DNA of 64,000 nt from Echinimonas agarilytica (GTDB taxonomy: Bacteria; Pseudomonadota; Gammaproteobacteria; Enterobacterales; Neiellaceae): contig NZ_JAMQGP010000006.1 of NCBI RefSeq assembly GCF_023703465.1, positions 265,165-329,164 of the forward strand, read 5' to 3'. Below the pieces are notes generated by a model. It searched no databases. It was not told the DNA's origin and was given only the letters and a program-made list of their open reading frames with translations. Position numbers and translations under genes: made by a program. Positions 55,436 to 64,000 of this stretch are shown here, piece after piece. Position 1 is the stretch's first letter. Each line of letters starts with the position of its first letter.

Positions 55436-58006
55436 ATGCGTATTGATCGATTAACCAGTAAATTTCAGATTGCCTTATCAGATGCCCAATCACTAGCTTT
55501 GGGCCGCGATCACCAGTATATCGAGCCTTCTCACTTGTTGTTGGCGTTGCTCAACCAAGATCAAGGGTCGGTGCGTCCGTTGTTGCAGCTTGCCCAAGTT
55601 AATGTTGTGGCGTTGCGTTCTCAATTGTCAGAATCGCTCGACCAAATTCCAAAAGTAGAAGGCATTGGCGGTGATGTTCAGCTGGGTCAAAGCACGATTA
55701 GTCTGTTGAATATGACTGACAAGCTGGCTCAAAAGCGCAAAGACAAATTTATCTCCAGCGAGTTGTTTGTGTTGGCTATGAGTCAGGACAAAGGCAAAGT
55801 TGGCGATGTACTTCGCGCGCAAGGTGGCACCCCTGAAGCGATTGAAAAAGCCATTGAGCAAGTGCGTGGCGGTCAGAAAATTGATGATCCGAACGCAGAA
55901 GAACAACGCCAAGCGCTTGAAAAGTATACTATCGACTTAACTGAGCGTGCAGAAGCAGGCAAGCTCGATCCTGTGATTGGGCGTGATGACGAAATTCGAC
56001 GCACATTACAGGTATTGCAGCGCCGAACCAAAAATAATCCAGTCCTCATTGGCGAACCGGGCGTAGGTAAAACTGCAATTGTTGAAGGCTTAGCTCAACG
56101 TATTGTTAACGGAGAAGTGCCCGAAGGCTTAAAAAACAAGCGTGTATTGTCACTCGACATGGGCTCATTGCTGGCTGGTGCGAAATATCGCGGTGAATTT
56201 GAAGAACGACTCAAAGCGGTTTTGAGTGAATTGTCGCGTGAAGAAGGCCAGGTTATTTTATTCATTGATGAGCTTCATACCATGGTTGGAGCAGGCAAAG
56301 CTGAAGGTGCGATGGATGCCGGAAACATGCTTAAACCCGCTTTGGCTAGGGGAGAGTTACATTGCGTGGGCGCCACCACTCTGGATGAATATCGTCAGTA
56401 CGTTGAGAAAGACGCAGCGTTGGAGCGTCGATTCCAAAAGGTATTGGTTGAAGAGCCCAGTGTCGAAGATACTGTGGCCATTCTGCGTGGATTAAAAGAA
56501 CGCTATGAATTGCATCATTCGGTTGATATCACCGATCCCGCTATTGTTGCCGCAGCAACTTTGTCTCACCGCTACATTTCAGACCGACAATTGCCCGACA
56601 AGGCGATTGATTTAATTGATGAAGCAGCGTCTTCCATTCGCTTACAGATTGATTCTAAACCCGAAGACATGGACAAATTGGAGCGCAGAATCGTTCAGCT
56701 CAAAATTGAACAGCAAGCCATTGCCAAAGAGCACGATGATGCCAGTAAGAAACGCTTAACCTTACTGGAAGCTGAGCTTTCTTCGTTGGAAGAGCGATAT
56801 CGCGAACTAGACGAAGTTTGGGAGTCTGAAAAAGCAGCTCTGTCAGGCACTCAACATATTAAAACTGAACTTGAACAAGCTCGTTTAGACCTCGAATTTG
56901 CAAGCCGAGCGGGCGATTTGAATCGCATGTCTGAGCTGCAATACGGTCGTATTCCAGAGTTAGAACGGCAGCTAGACTTGGCTTCGCAAGCTGAGATGCA
57001 AGAAATGACTCTGCTGCGCAACAAAGTTGGCGAAGAAGAAATTGCCGAGGTTCTTGCCCGCGCCACAGGCATTCCGATTGCGCGAATGCTTGAAGGTGAA
57101 CGCGATAAACTGTTGCGAATGGAAGATCAATTGCACAAACGTGTGATTGGTCAACATGAAGCGGTGGACGCGGTGTCTAATGCCATTCGTCGCTCTCGCT
57201 CCGGTCTGGCCGATCCGGATCAGCCTATCGGTTCATTCTTATTCTTAGGCCCAACCGGTGTTGGTAAAACAGAGCTGTGTAAATCGTTGGCGTCATTTAT
57301 GTTCGATACCGAAGATGCCATGGTGCGTATTGATATGTCTGAGTTTATGGAAAAGCACTCTGTTGCTCGTTTAGTGGGAGCGCCTCCGGGCTATGTCGGC
57401 TATGAAGAAGGCGGGTATTTAACAGAGGCGGTGCGTCGTCGTCCATATTCTGTGGTTTTACTAGACGAAGTTGAGAAAGCTCACCCCGATGTGTTCAGTA
57501 TTTTACTGCAAGTACTGGATGATGGGCGTTTAACCGACGGCCAAGGGCGCACGGTCGATTTTCGCAATACAGTGATCATCATGACTTCTAATTTGGGCTC
57601 GGATCGTATTCAAGAGCGCGCCGGACTTGACGATTATGAGTTGATGAAGGCTCAGGTGATGGATGTGGTGGGGCATCATTTCCGTCCAGAATTTATTAAC
57701 CGTATTGATGAGTTGGTGGTGTTCCATCCGCTTGAAAAAACGCAATTGCGATCGATTACGGGCATTCAAATCGAAGGTTTGGCTAAACGCTTAACTGAAC
57801 GAGAATTGACCCTCGAAATTTCGACAGAGGCGCTCGATAAATTATCAGACGCGGGATTTGATCCAGTGTATGGTGCGCGCCCACTTAAGCGGGCTATTCA
57901 GCATCAGCTTGAAAACCCACTGTCACAAGCATTATTACAAGGGAAATATGTACCTGGCAGCGTAATTCAAGTGGATGTAGCAGACGAACAATTGGTTTTT
58001 TCTTAG
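55436..58006 (+). CDS. clpB: Disaggregase ATPase ClpB
   Basis: Hexameric AAA+ chaperone that extracts proteins from aggregates with DnaK. The 856-residue protein has the N-domain (1-145), NBD1 with Walker A GEPGVGKT (about 206) and Walker [11 protein letters not shown], the coiled-coil middle domain (about 400-530), and NBD2 with GPTGVGKT (about 605) and [14 protein letters not shown]. The ATG at 55436 (MRIDRLTSK) follows GGGAG and fits the family; the two extra codons of the open frame are dispensable. A sigma-32-type promoter lies just upstream. Confidence 0.98.
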   Translation: MRIDRLTSKFQIALSDAQSLALGRDHQYIEPSHLLLALLNQDQGSVRPLLQLAQVNVVALRSQLSESLDQIPKVEGIGGDVQLGQSTISLLNMTDKLAQKRKDKFISSELFVLAMSQDKGKVGDVLRAQGGTPEAIEKAIEQVRGGQKIDDPNAEEQRQALEKYTIDLTERAEAGKLDPVIGRDDEIRRTLQVLQRRTKNNPVLIGEPGVGKTAIVEGLAQRIVNGEVPEGLKNKRVLSLDMGSLLAGAKYRGEFEERLKAVLSELSREEGQVILFIDELHTMVGAGKAEGAMDAGNMLKPALARGELHCVGATTLDEYRQYVEKDAALERRFQKVLVEEPSVEDTVAILRGLKERYELHHSVDITDPAIVAAATLSHRYISDRQLPDKAIDLIDEAASSIRLQIDSKPEDMDKLERRIVQLKIEQQAIAKEHDDASKKRLTLLEAELSSLEERYRELDEVWESEKAALSGTQHIKTELEQARLDLEFASRAGDLNRMSELQYGRIPELERQLDLASQAEMQEMTLLRNKVGEEEIAEVLARATGIPIARMLEGERDKLLRMEDQLHKRVIGQHEAVDAVSNAIRRSRSGLADPDQPIGSFLFLGPTGVGKTELCKSLASFMFDTEDAMVRIDMSEFMEKHSVARLVGAPPGYVGYEEGGYLTEAVRRRPYSVVLLDEVEKAHPDVFSILLQVLDDGRLTDGQGRTVDFRNTVIIMTSNLGSDRIQERAGLDDYELMKAQVMDVVGHHFRPEFINRIDELVVFHPLEKTQLRSITGIQIEGLAKRLTERELTLEISTEALDKLSDAGFDPVYGARPLKRAIQHQLENPLSQALLQGKYVPGSVIQVDVADEQLVFS

Positions 58007-58138
58007 TCATTTTTCTTGCAGGGGGCATTCGTTCCCTGCTTCATTTGCGTAATATCAAACATACTCATTCACCCCACTCACGTGCATGTGCTAATCTGTT
58101 GCCAGTTATTGACTGATTTATCCGGAAAAATAGCCTCA

Positions 58139-58978
58139 ATGTCAGAGCATCAAGATCAAGAGCCACAGGCTCACAAAGGTATTTTCTTATTGCCGAACCT
58201 GTTAACCACAGGCGGTTTATTCTCAGGTTTCTATGCTGTTGTAGCATCGATGAACGGGGATTTTAAACTTGCGGCAGTCGCTATTTTTATTGCCATGATT
58301 TTTGATGGTTTAGATGGCCGAGTGGCACGCATGACCAATACTTCAAGCGCTTTTGGTGCGGAGTATGACAGCATGGCAGACATGGTATCATTTGGTGTCG
58401 CTCCAGCCCTGATTGCATACAATTGGGGGCTGAGTGAACTTGGTAAAGTTGGCTGGTTAGCTGCCTTTATTTTTGTTGCAGGTGCCGCGTTACGGCTTGC
58501 AAGGTTTAACACCATGGTGGGTGTTGCCGATAAACGTTATTTTCAAGGGTTAGCCAGCCCAGCCGCGGCCGGTATTATTGCAGGCATGGTGTGGTTAGGT
58601 AGCGACTACGAGGTTGTGGGTCACTCGATTAATTGGATTGTTGCTGCGATTACAATCGTGTCGGGTTCGCTCATGGTCAGCAATTTCCGTTATCACTCGT
58701 TCAAAGACGTGGACTGGAAAGGACGCGTGTCGTTTCTTGCCATTCTTGTGATTGTGTTGGTTTACGTGGTGATCGCCACAAACCCATCCTTGGTATTGTT
58801 TGTTATTTTTGCGGGATACGCGATTTCAGGGCCATTCGTGACGATTCGCGGTGTACGTAAATTAAAGATGGAACATGTTGTGGGCGACAGCGATGATGCA
58901 GATTTTGATTCGTCGAATGAAGCGAAGCAGTCTACGCAAGATAAGGCTGAAACTCCCAAAGAGAAAAGTGATCCATAA
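58139..58978 (+). CDS. pssA: CDP-diacylglycerol-serine O-phosphatidyltransferase
   Basis: Makes phosphatidylserine, precursor of phosphatidylethanolamine. The 279-residue protein is the membrane-bound CDP-alcohol phosphatidyltransferase type, not the E. coli phospholipase-D-like type. The D-G-x2-A-R-x8-G-x3-D-x3-D signature is complete from DGLDGRVAR to EYDSMADMVSFG. Seven or so helices follow, and an acidic, probably disordered tail of about 40 residues ends the protein. ATG 58139 is preferred; the frame to 58016 has no suitable start context. Confidence 0.93.
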   Translation: MSEHQDQEPQAHKGIFLLPNLLTTGGLFSGFYAVVASMNGDFKLAAVAIFIAMIFDGLDGRVARMTNTSSAFGAEYDSMADMVSFGVAPALIAYNWGLSELGKVGWLAAFIFVAGAALRLARFNTMVGVADKRYFQGLASPAAAGIIAGMVWLGSDYEVVGHSINWIVAAITIVSGSLMVSNFRYHSFKDVDWKGRVSFLAILVIVLVYVVIATNPSLVLFVIFAGYAISGPFVTIRGVRKLKMEHVVGDSDDADFDSSNEAKQSTQDKAETPKEKSDP

Positions 58979-59020
58979 AGTTAAGCCATTACCGCTTTTT
59001 CGAACGTTCATTGTTTCAAA

Positions 59021-59046
59021 ACGCACCAGTGTAAGGTGCGTTTTTT
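59021..59046 (+). terminator. Terminator after pssA
   Basis: ACGCACC and GGTGCGT pair around AGTGTAA, followed by TTTTT. Confidence 0.88.
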
Positions 59047-59212
59047 GTATCCTCTTGCCTCAATTAGTGCGACTCCAAAAATACAATCTAACGAAGTCAT
59101 ACATCGCTAATCATTGAATTTTAGTACGACTTTTTGTGTCGAGTATTTTAAGATTATAGAAAGTGTCTAGTGCGATCAGGCCGTATCGGCCGTCATATTG
59201 AATGAAGACTAA

Positions 59213-59692
59213 ATGGAAATGAACAAATTCATACCACTCGCTTTAGCCGCTTCTGTCGTTTCGTTACTAGGTTGTGGTGAACCCACTTATCTCGATGTAG
59301 GCAGCGAGGAAGCACAAGTGTTGTTGCACGAAATCTATTCCACGCATTGTGCATCTGAAAAGGTTGTGGAATATGAGGCTGAAGATGGCATTCTCACCGA
59401 AGCTGAGATAATGGAAAATGTTCATAGTGCCAACGCTGTATATGAAGCTCTAAACCAGCTTAATGAGGCAAGTTCTAAGCTCCAAGCGATTGCTCGTAAC
59501 AGCCCTAAGTTCATAGAGGCGTTTAAGCAGGAACAGCAAGCCCGAGACCAATACAATTTTTTAGTCTCTGATCAAACCGACATATGGTTTGATGAAAACG
59601 ACTTGCGAACTCACCACCATAAAGAAGCAGTGGAGGCCACTGAAACGTGCGCGTTGACCTACTTGAAATCTAAACACATCATTTTGTTGTAA
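59213..59692 (+). CDS. Small lipoprotein of unknown function
   Basis: A 159-residue predicted lipoprotein: signal IPLALAASVVSLLGC with the lipobox LLGC (Cys about 21), then a mainly helical acidic domain with repeated Glu/Ala/Gln. Two further Cys (near 46 and 147) could form a disulfide. I do not recognise the family. It is monocistronic, with a strong terminator shortly after its stop. The start could also be the second Met (codon 3). Confidence 0.68.
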   Translation: MEMNKFIPLALAASVVSLLGCGEPTYLDVGSEEAQVLLHEIYSTHCASEKVVEYEAEDGILTEAEIMENVHSANAVYEALNQLNEASSKLQAIARNSPKFIEAFKQEQQARDQYNFLVSDQTDIWFDENDLRTHHHKEAVEATETCALTYLKSKHIILL

Positions 59693-59763
59693 GTAGCCCT
59701 TGCCTTGATACTTCGTTTGAATTCGCCCATGAACTGCTACAACGGTCATCCCATCGCAGATCT

Positions 59764-59791
59764 AAAAAAGCAGCCAAAAGGCTGCTTTTTT
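59764..59791. terminator. Bidirectional terminator between the small lipoprotein and PEP-CTERM genes
   Basis: AAAAAAGCAGCC and GGCTGCTTTTTT pair around AAAA. Confidence 0.92.
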
Positions 59792-59814
59792 CCGAGTTAA
59801 AACTTGACTAGTTA

Positions 59815-60297
59815 TTATCGCTTCTTGCGGCGAAAGGCTATCGCTATCGCGCCAACCATAATCAGAAAGGCAACCGAAGGTTCTGGTACTACATTCACGC
59901 TGCCTAGGTCGAATGGTAGGTTGTCATAAAGAGTACCGCCTAAAATGGCGTTAAACTCGCCGCCAAACCCAGCTTCCCAAATGCCTTGAAAGTCGAAGAA
60001 TGTTGCTGAGTCGACTACATCAATCAGTAAAAATTGAAGCCCACTTGCAATGTCCATCGGGTCAATCTGCAGCTCAATCACAAATGCATCTTCAGGTGCA
60101 AAATCAACACCCAAGAAATCAAATGATTGCCAAGTATCAATGGTGTCAAACTCGTCAGCCAATAGAGGGTCGAAAGAAATAGATCCCTCTACAACATTGT
60201 TGAAAATAATGTCTTGAGTGACCAGCACTGCATTTGCGTGGAGGCTTGTGATTAAGAGAGTTGCGCCGAGTAATATTGTTTTAATGATTTTTTTCAT
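59815..60297 (-). CDS. PEP-CTERM sorting-domain protein
   Basis: A 160-residue exported protein with signal peptide (IIKTILLGATLLITSLHANA) and a beta-rich acidic middle. The C-terminal exosortase-type sorting signal is textbook: VPEPS, then a hydrophobic helix (VAFLIMVGAIAIAF) and RRKKR. Such proteins are cut and anchored or released by exosortase, usually with an exopolysaccharide locus. No exosortase is in this window. The ATG at 60297 has AGGA upstream; the longer frame (to 60357) lacks one. An S8 peptidase gene lies just upstream on the same strand. Confidence 0.85.
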   Translation of the reverse strand: MKKIIKTILLGATLLITSLHANAVLVTQDIIFNNVVEGSISFDPLLADEFDTIDTWQSFDFLGVDFAPEDAFVIELQIDPMDIASGLQFLLIDVVDSATFFDFQGIWEAGFGGEFNAILGGTLYDNLPFDLGSVNVVPEPSVAFLIMVGAIAIAFRRKKR

Positions 60298-60381
60298 TGT
60301 GTTTATCCTTAATGTCTTCGTTGGCGGGCAGATACTTGCATTCGTATTTGCCCGCACTTCCTGTGGTTATATAAATGGTAG

Positions 60382-63300
60382 TTAGTTAGCCTTTACATCG
60401 ACGATGGTCACCATTTGCTCAACACCTTTGTTGTCGAGGAAACTTACTGCGCCTAAATATGAACCGCCAGCAACCAATCCGCGTGTCGAGATAGACACAT
60501 AGTTGCTTCGGCCTTGAATTGCTCGGCGGCTTGAAGAGACTCTCATATTTGATGTGTCAGCCCCTTCTTCTGCAAACCAGAACGGCATTTGGTAGGTGAC
60601 GGTAGAATCGGCTTGGCCATCGATATTGTAGGCGTGAACCATGATGAAGTAGAAATCACCATTTGGGCCATCCGCTGCCGGCTCAGGGTTAATCAACAAT
60701 ACTTCTTCGTTTGACGTTGCAGTCGTTGATTGGCCTGCCAAGTCGCATGCGTTTGCAATGCAGCGATATACGTACAAATCTAAATCTGCTCCAGGAACAG
60801 AAACGAGATCGTCGCTCAACATAAACTTCAAAGCTTTTGTCCCTTCAGAGACTAAGAACCCGTGCTTACCCAAACTGGCTTCGTTGAAGGTAAAGGTAGA
60901 GTCAGCATCTTGAGGAATGGTTGCGCTAGTGACAAACGGTAGTGTGAGACCCGTCGAACGTTGACTGGTGGTGCCGGTGTAGTTCATTTCGATCTCAAAG
61001 TTGAGTCGCCCCCGCGTTGCATTGACGGTGTTGCTGACAAGCGCTGGCGCCAATATCGTTTGAGGCGAAACTACTTTCACCGCGATAGGGCTCCGAACAA
61101 CGTGGCCAGCTGCGTCACTCCAAGTGATTGAGCCAAATACCCACTCACCCAGTTGTGCATTATCTTCAACCGTGAATAGTAATCCGTATTGAGCCGAAGA
61201 ACCTGAATTAACAACTAACTCTCCAGTTTCGGAGGCAGTGAATACTTCAATAGAAATACCTGAAGGAGCATCTACCAATGCTGTATAGACGGAGTCTTGT
61301 TGGGTAATGTTGGTGACAGTTCTATACACGGCTTCGGGAGCTGATAATTCACCAATCGCAATTGAAGGTAAGTTCAGTTCACTGGGATCAATGTCAAAGT
61401 TAGCTGCCACATAATCGGGACAAGCAAAACCACTGGTTTCAAGTACGAAGCTGTCTTGCTCTAAACCACACATGAAGGCCATATAGTCAAAAAAACCGGT
61501 TTGATAGACCAAACCCGGGTCCATGGCTGATACAGGCACAGCATGTCCAGATCCGAAGTCAAAAGGGTCGGCTATCTCGATTAATGTTTCTTTGACGAGA
61601 TTTTGCCGAGCGGAGGTCATTAAGGCCGACTTAATAATAGACGGCGACCAATTCGGATATTGGCCTTTGAGCAAAGCTGCCATACCTGCGATATGAGGGG
61701 CAGACATAGAAGTACCTTGCAAGTACTTAAAGGTTTCTCCATCCGCTGCAAAAGCAGGATTACTGGTGGTTGCTGCGAGGATGCGCACGCCCGGTGCAGT
61801 AATATCGGGTTTAATAACATCACCCGTGGACAAGTTAGGGCCACGTGATGAGAAATCAGCAATGATATTACCGACTTCCTGACGAGGGATATAAGTACCA
61901 GCGTCGAGAGTCACCGCTGTGTATGCGTTATCATCTAACCCAGACAGTAAGGTTTCACCGTTGGCCTTACTAATCATAACTCCGGGTATATCAAAGTTTT
62001 TGGTGCCACCCATAACAATAGGCGCTCCATCATTATTGGTATACACAACGACACCGACAGCACCCGCTAGAAGTGCGCGTTCTACTTTTTCGGTAAATGC
62101 ACACGCTCCACGGGTTATCAGGGCGATCTTGCCAGCAATTTCTTCTTCATTTTCCAGTGGCGTGGGTGTTTCGGGTGCAATAAAGCATCCGTCAATGGGT
62201 TGGGCTGCCACTAATGCTTGTGTAGTAACACCAACTTCACTCATTGGTTTAGTGATTGCACCCTCAACTGATTCGTAAAGCGAGACCATGTCGTCGTCAG
62301 TCACCACGCTAATCGCATTCGTTGCACTAGTTCCATCATAGGTAGAGGCAGCAACACTCATCACCCAAGGTGCGGGTGTGCCAACGGTGGAAATATCGGG
62401 ACCATCGTTACCGGCTGATACGGCAACAAATACACCCGCTCTTTCTGCCATGAGCATTGCTGCAGTTGAAGGCACGGTTAGATCAGTAAGGCTACCGCCA
62501 ATGGAATAGTTGATCACGTCAACGCCATCCTCCACTGCTTGATCGATTGCCGCCATTGTATCGCCGTAAAAACAACCACTTTGTTTTTGACCTGATTCAG
62601 TCTCGTAATCACTATTCCAGCATGCTTTATATACTGCTACACGTGCACGGGGTGCTATACCCGTCACTGATCCAACATCTGTACCGAACAATACTGCCGG
62701 TACATTTTCATTACCCGCTGCTGTACCTGCGGTATGACTGCCATGACCGTCGGCGTCTCGTGGTGACCGAAACTCTTGAGGAATGAGTGGGTAGGTCGCT
62801 TCAAAAGCGCCACTGAAAAACTGCGCACCGATTAATTTGTGATTACATACAAATGCTTCGTCTTCGCCAGCATCACATGAACCAGCCCAGCCAAAATCTG
62901 TGGGATCACTATATGATCCGTCATCAGCAAAGCTAGGGTTTTCCGGCCAAATACCAGTATCGACAATACCAACGACTACGTCTTCACCTTTCAGATCTAG
63001 GGTGTGTTGACCCGAGGGCGAGTCCAATCCCAAGAAAGTCGGAGTATTTGCAGTGGTTACTTGCTGTAACTGATCTTCCCACACGCCTAAAACGTCAGGG
63101 TTTGCTTTTAATGCGTCGACTTGAGATGACGTTAATGTGGCACTAAATCCGTTAAATGTATGCGTGTAAGAGTAGGTAATCTCACTGACGCCTACTTTTT
63201 GTGCAAGAGTTTGGTGCAATTGCTCTAATTTGGCCGTGTACTGTTGCACCTCACTGTCACGGGCGTTGTACCGGTTTTGTGGAATTGCTGCCTTATTGGA

Positions 63301-63522
63301 AGGTATGAGTTGCCCTAAATCATTTGCAACACTAATCCCTGAGGGGGATTTAAGCTGAATAATGTAGTTACCGGATTTGGATTTGGGCTGTAGACTTGTT
63401 TTTCCTTGTTGTAGCTGTGTTGTATCAAGGTTACCAATCTCATTTGCTGAGATTCCTAGAACTGGCAGCGCGACAATTGCGCCTGCAAGCAATAGGCTTG
63501 ATGCTCCTTTCTGTTGAAACAT
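60382..63522 (-). CDS. Secreted subtilisin-like serine peptidase (S8) with I9 prodomain and PA insert
   Basis: A 1046-residue exported protease. Signal peptide (to about 26), then an inhibitor-I9 propeptide (about 50-155, with YIIQL and YTHTFNGFSATL). The catalytic domain carries the triad Asp188 (VGIVDTGIWP), His260 (DGHGSHTAG) and Ser605 (GTSMSAPHIAG). A PA domain is inserted between His and Ser (about 430-540), as in plant cucumisin-like subtilases. Beyond 700 come a fibronectin-III-like and other beta domains, including a region with conserved Cys. It is likely an extracellular protein-degrading enzyme of a marine heterotroph. Confidence 0.92.
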   Translation of the reverse strand: MFQQKGASSLLLAGAIVALPVLGISANEIGNLDTTQLQQGKTSLQPKSKSGNYIIQLKSPSGISVANDLGQLIPSNKAAIPQNRYNARDSEVQQYTAKLEQLHQTLAQKVGVSEITYSYTHTFNGFSATLTSSQVDALKANPDVLGVWEDQLQQVTTANTPTFLGLDSPSGQHTLDLKGEDVVVGIVDTGIWPENPSFADDGSYSDPTDFGWAGSCDAGEDEAFVCNHKLIGAQFFSGAFEATYPLIPQEFRSPRDADGHGSHTAGTAAGNENVPAVLFGTDVGSVTGIAPRARVAVYKACWNSDYETESGQKQSGCFYGDTMAAIDQAVEDGVDVINYSIGGSLTDLTVPSTAAMLMAERAGVFVAVSAGNDGPDISTVGTPAPWVMSVAASTYDGTSATNAISVVTDDDMVSLYESVEGAITKPMSEVGVTTQALVAAQPIDGCFIAPETPTPLENEEEIAGKIALITRGACAFTEKVERALLAGAVGVVVYTNNDGAPIVMGGTKNFDIPGVMISKANGETLLSGLDDNAYTAVTLDAGTYIPRQEVGNIIADFSSRGPNLSTGDVIKPDITAPGVRILAATTSNPAFAADGETFKYLQGTSMSAPHIAGMAALLKGQYPNWSPSIIKSALMTSARQNLVKETLIEIADPFDFGSGHAVPVSAMDPGLVYQTGFFDYMAFMCGLEQDSFVLETSGFACPDYVAANFDIDPSELNLPSIAIGELSAPEAVYRTVTNITQQDSVYTALVDAPSGISIEVFTASETGELVVNSGSSAQYGLLFTVEDNAQLGEWVFGSITWSDAAGHVVRSPIAVKVVSPQTILAPALVSNTVNATRGRLNFEIEMNYTGTTSQRSTGLTLPFVTSATIPQDADSTFTFNEASLGKHGFLVSEGTKALKFMLSDDLVSVPGADLDLYVYRCIANACDLAGQSTTATSNEEVLLINPEPAADGPNGDFYFIMVHAYNIDGQADSTVTYQMPFWFAEEGADTSNMRVSSSRRAIQGRSNYVSISTRGLVAGGSYLGAVSFLDNKGVEQMVTIVDVKAN

Positions 63523-63785
63523 AAAATTTCCTTTTATATACCTGAGTCCGCTATTTGTTTTGTGATTGCGGATTATTAACGGTCGGCCCTTCGTACTTCT
63601 CCATCGAAGGTAATGTGACTAAGCAAATTTAGTGCCTCAGATAGTATTTCGTTAGTTGAATGTGAGAGTTTTGTTGATAGAGGGTGTAAAGATAAGTTTA
63701 TGGTGCCAAAAACGCCTAAAAACGAGCATTTATTAAGCGGTTTTTAGCATGTGAGGAATATTACGAATTTATTTCATAAAAGCCC

Positions 63786-63813
63786 TTGACCGTGTCAGAA
63801 GATTCCCTATAAT
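63786..63813 (+). promoter_or_regulatory. rRNA operon promoter P1
   Basis: TTGACC and TATAAT with a 16-base spacer, followed by a GC-rich discriminator (GCGCCCCC) typical of stringently controlled rRNA promoters. An AT-rich, UP-element-like stretch (about 63755-63780) lies just upstream. Confidence 0.85.
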
Positions 63814-63913
63814 GCGCCCCCACAGCAACGGGCAAGGCGGCAACGCTAGAAGTTAAGACTTCAGCCCGAAGCGGTGAAGAAAATCGGTTAGCAAAAAAGA
63901 TTCATTGAATCGC

Positions 63914-63941
63914 TTGACACTAACCACCGGAAGCGTATTAT
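63914..63941 (+). promoter_or_regulatory. rRNA operon promoter P2
   Basis: TTGACA and TATTAT with a 16-base spacer and a GC-rich discriminator (ACGCCTCCC), 128 bases downstream of P1. This is the tandem arrangement usual for gammaproteobacterial rRNA operons. Confidence 0.85.
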
Positions 63942-64000
63942 ACGCCTCCCGCAACGGCAACGCCGAAGCGACGCTCTTTAACAATTTAGCAAGACAATCT
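63942..64000 (+). other. 16S rRNA leader with boxA antitermination site
   Basis: GCTCTTTAACAATTTA at 63973-63988 is the conserved boxA element of rRNA leaders, followed by GCAAGACAATCT, as in E. coli. The 16S rRNA gene itself must begin shortly past the right edge and is not in the window. Confidence 0.88.

Overview
The window is chromosomal DNA of a gammaproteobacterium, most likely a marine member of the Alteromonadales. The evidence is a Na+-translocating NQR cluster with NqrM, a MutH mismatch endonuclease next to rppH-ptsP-lgt-thyA, the rpsT/murJ-ribF-ileS-lspA-fkpB-ispH block, an Oar-like TonB receptor, a PEP-CTERM protein and a large secreted subtilase. I see no phage, insertion sequence, CRISPR array or tRNA. 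Gene density is high and nearly all genes look intact. This is a core-genome window with a few accessory surface or secreted genes between housekeeping blocks.

Layout. 1-3.2 kb: end of the nqr operon (nqrE, nqrF), then apbE and nqrM, which flavinylate and mature the Na+ pump. 3.4-9.7 kb: small genes (acyltransferase-3, DUF3429 plus SDR, a small HTH regulator with twin operators, a parvulin, a LEA-2 lipoprotein, a Nudix hydrolase, yfbR, a CBM48-like protein) ending in mutH. 9.73-10.42 kb: a long spacer packed with DnaA boxes, in the same mutH/rppH position as the DnaA-reactivating site DARS2 of E. coli. 10.4-15 kb: rppH-ptsP-lgt-thyA. 15-19 kb: three envelope-lipid genes (OlsF-like double acyltransferase, LpxH-like hydrolase, LpxR-like lipid A deacylase). 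19.4-30.4 kb: a membrane-tethered AraC regulator, a giant Asp/Ser/Gly-repeat lipoprotein, an EEP-family lipoprotein and an Oar-like TonB receptor. 30.4-35 kb: an ECF sigma / anti-sigma / DUF4097 operon, a GNAT enzyme, an M28 peptidase and an ArsR regulator. 35-43 kb: rpsT, murJ, ribF, ileS, lspA, fkpB, ispH. 43-50.4 kb: the type IV pilus minor-pilin operon pilV-pilW-pilX-pilY1-pilE with a convergent fimT/gspH. 50.7-59 kb: nadE-glnB, bamD, rluD-pgeF, clpB behind a sigma-32-type promoter, and pssA. 59-63.5 kb: a small lipoprotein, a PEP-CTERM protein and an S8 protease. The last 220 bases hold the tandem promoters and boxA leader of an rRNA operon whose 16S gene starts just beyond the window.

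The most interesting points are the DARS2-like DnaA-box cluster, the twin TTCCC-N3-GGGAA operators before a mini-regulator, the Asp-Ser-Gly repeat lipoprotein with FG-GAP/UnbV/Big2 architecture, the ECF sigma / non-zinc anti-sigma / DUF4097 module, and PilY1 with a duplicated domain inserted in its von Willebrand region. Function calls rest on motif recognition by eye. No database search was possible.
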